Source of the DNA: Cytophagaceae bacterium
Lineage (GTDB): Bacteria; Bacteroidota; Bacteroidia; Cytophagales; Spirosomataceae
DNA length: 14,504 nt
Assembly: GCA_027485075.1 (NCBI GenBank)
Contig: JAIXRT010000048.1
Location: 1-14,504 of the forward strand
Direction: 5' to 3'
Shown piece after piece: positions 13,537 through 14,504 of this stretch (its first letter is position 1; every line of letters begins with the position of its first letter). Under the pieces are notes generated by a model. The model ran no database searches and was not told the origin of the DNA. It worked only from the letters and a program-made list of their open reading frames with translations. A program made the position numbers and the translations under genes.

Positions 13537-14504
13537 TAGTTTGATTCGTTAACTTTCCGGTGGATCATGGTTTGGTTCGAAACAATTTTCGAGAATCCAC
13601 GCACATCATCGCCCGTCCAGGCTTTATTCATTTCGCCATACGCACCAAATGCAGATGACATTAAGTCAAATTTCGACTCAATTCCCGTTACCTGGAATTG
13701 ATACGGCGACAACACCACATGGACCGTTCCCGTCACATTATCTTGCGTGTCGGCCAAGAATGTTTCAAAATTACGCATCACTGGCTCCAAGAATTGGCCC
13801 TCGTGTAACAAGGTTCCATACATATCGCCAATGTTCTGCTTCCAGTATAATTGGTGTTTGGTCAACACATGTTTCTCTAATAAATGATGTGCTTTGATGA
13901 TAATCAATGGGGCAGGGGCCTCAAAACCCACACGGCCTTTAATGCCAATAATGGTATCGCCCACGTGAATGTCCCGACCGATCGCATAGGCGCCTGCTCG
14001 AGCAGTCAATTCACGAATCGCATCTACCGTGCTTGGGAAGGTGTTTCCGTCGATGCCCACCAATTGACCATATTCAAATTGCAGTGAGGTTTTCGTTGGC
14101 TTCGTTTCGGTCAACTGCGTTGGCCATGCCTCTTCCGGTAAATATCCATCTGAGGTCAAGGTTTCTTTCCCACCTACCGACGTCCCCCAAAGACCTTTGT
14201 TGATGGAGTACGTGGACTTATGCCATTCTTGAACGACGCCTTTTGATTTCAAGTATTCGATTTCAGCTTCACGGGATAATTGCAAATCGCGTATTGGGGT
14301 GATTACCTCGCATTCTGGAGCTAGGATACGGAAGACCACATCGAAACGGACTTGGTCATTTCCGGCCCCGGTACTACCATGTGCAATGGCTTTGGCACCG
14401 ATTTTTGCCGCATATTTTGCGACAGCTGTTGCTTGAAAAACACGCTCTGCAGAGACAGATAAGGGATAGGTATTGTTTTTTAATACATTGCCAAAGACCA
14501 GATA
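13536..14504 (-). CDS. argG: Argininosuccinate synthase, 5' end cut by window edge
   Basis: The frame is open to the right edge, giving 322 visible residues and a TAA stop; the true start is outside. A GTG at 14337-14339 lies within the conserved stretch GNDQVRFDVVFRI and is not the start. The visible N-terminal part includes the ATP/citrulline-binding motif AHGSTGAGNDQVRF (visible residues 41-54), then TPIRD, the INKGLWG segment and PEEAW, all typical of ArgG. The enzyme joins citrulline and aspartate with ATP to form argininosuccinate. Finding argG directly before argC, with a TAATG junction, indicates an arginine operon running argG-argC-argD. The C terminus (KVNESN) looks complete. Confidence 0.96.
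   Translation of the reverse strand, partial: YLVFGNVLKNNTYPLSVSAERVFQATAVAKYAAKIGAKAIAHGSTGAGNDQVRFDVVFRILAPECEVITPIRDLQLSREAEIEYLKSKGVVQEWHKSTYSINKGLWGTSVGGKETLTSDGYLPEEAWPTQLTETKPTKTSLQFEYGQLVGIDGNTFPSTVDAIRELTARAGAYAIGRDIHVGDTIIGIKGRVGFEAPAPLIIIKAHHLLEKHVLTKHQLYWKQNIGDMYGTLLHEGQFLEPVMRNFETFLADTQDNVTGTVHVVLSPYQFQVTGIESKFDLMSSAFGAYGEMNKAWTGDDVRGFSKIVSNQTMIHRKVNESN

Overview
This window looks like chromosomal DNA of a gliding-type Bacteroidota, probably of the Cytophagales kind. The evidence is a GldG homologue (a Bacteroidota gliding/secretion protein), Bacteroidota-style PpiD, DnaN and ArgD sequences, AT-rich spacers, little sign of Shine-Dalgarno sites, and candidate promoters of the TTG / TAnnTTTG type. 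I see no phage, transposase, CRISPR array or defence genes. The gene content is ordinary core metabolism and envelope biology; the unusual material lies in the spacers.

Left part (1-4389): the 3' part of a serine alpha/beta hydrolase runs in from the left edge. A DUF819-type multi-pass membrane protein follows on the same strand after 24 bp. Two minus-strand genes then converge on this pair: a secreted M20-family metallopeptidase homologue, whose first metal-ligand His is replaced by Gln, and upstream of it an unrecognised protein with one membrane segment and a coiled coil.

Middle (4390-6230): a tRNA-Val(UAC) with its own terminator lies on the minus strand. A TerC-family membrane protein lies on the plus strand and converges through a bidirectional terminator on a periplasmic thioredoxin-like protein.

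Right part (6208-14504): everything is on the minus strand. In transcription order it reads argG (cut by the right edge), argC, argD, ppiD, gldG, dnaN and the thioredoxin-like gene. argG and argC overlap in a TAATG junction. Together with argD they cover the reduction and transamination steps and the argininosuccinate synthase step of arginine synthesis. ppiD (envelope protein folding) and gldG (gliding-associated ABC system) are cell-envelope genes; dnaN encodes the replication sliding clamp.

The most notable signal is a family of degenerate 7-bp tandem repeats at three spacers: terC/thioredoxin-like, thioredoxin-like/dnaN and argD/argC. Each locus has two partly complementary halves in the same orientation relative to the minus-strand genes. 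At two loci the halves keep one 7-bp register through the spacer. At the third, the halves flank a terminator and form a nested palindrome. In addition, the end of dnaN carries a perfect 25-bp-arm hairpin with a 3-nt loop, in which one arm is an exact inverted copy of the last codons, the stop and four more bases.
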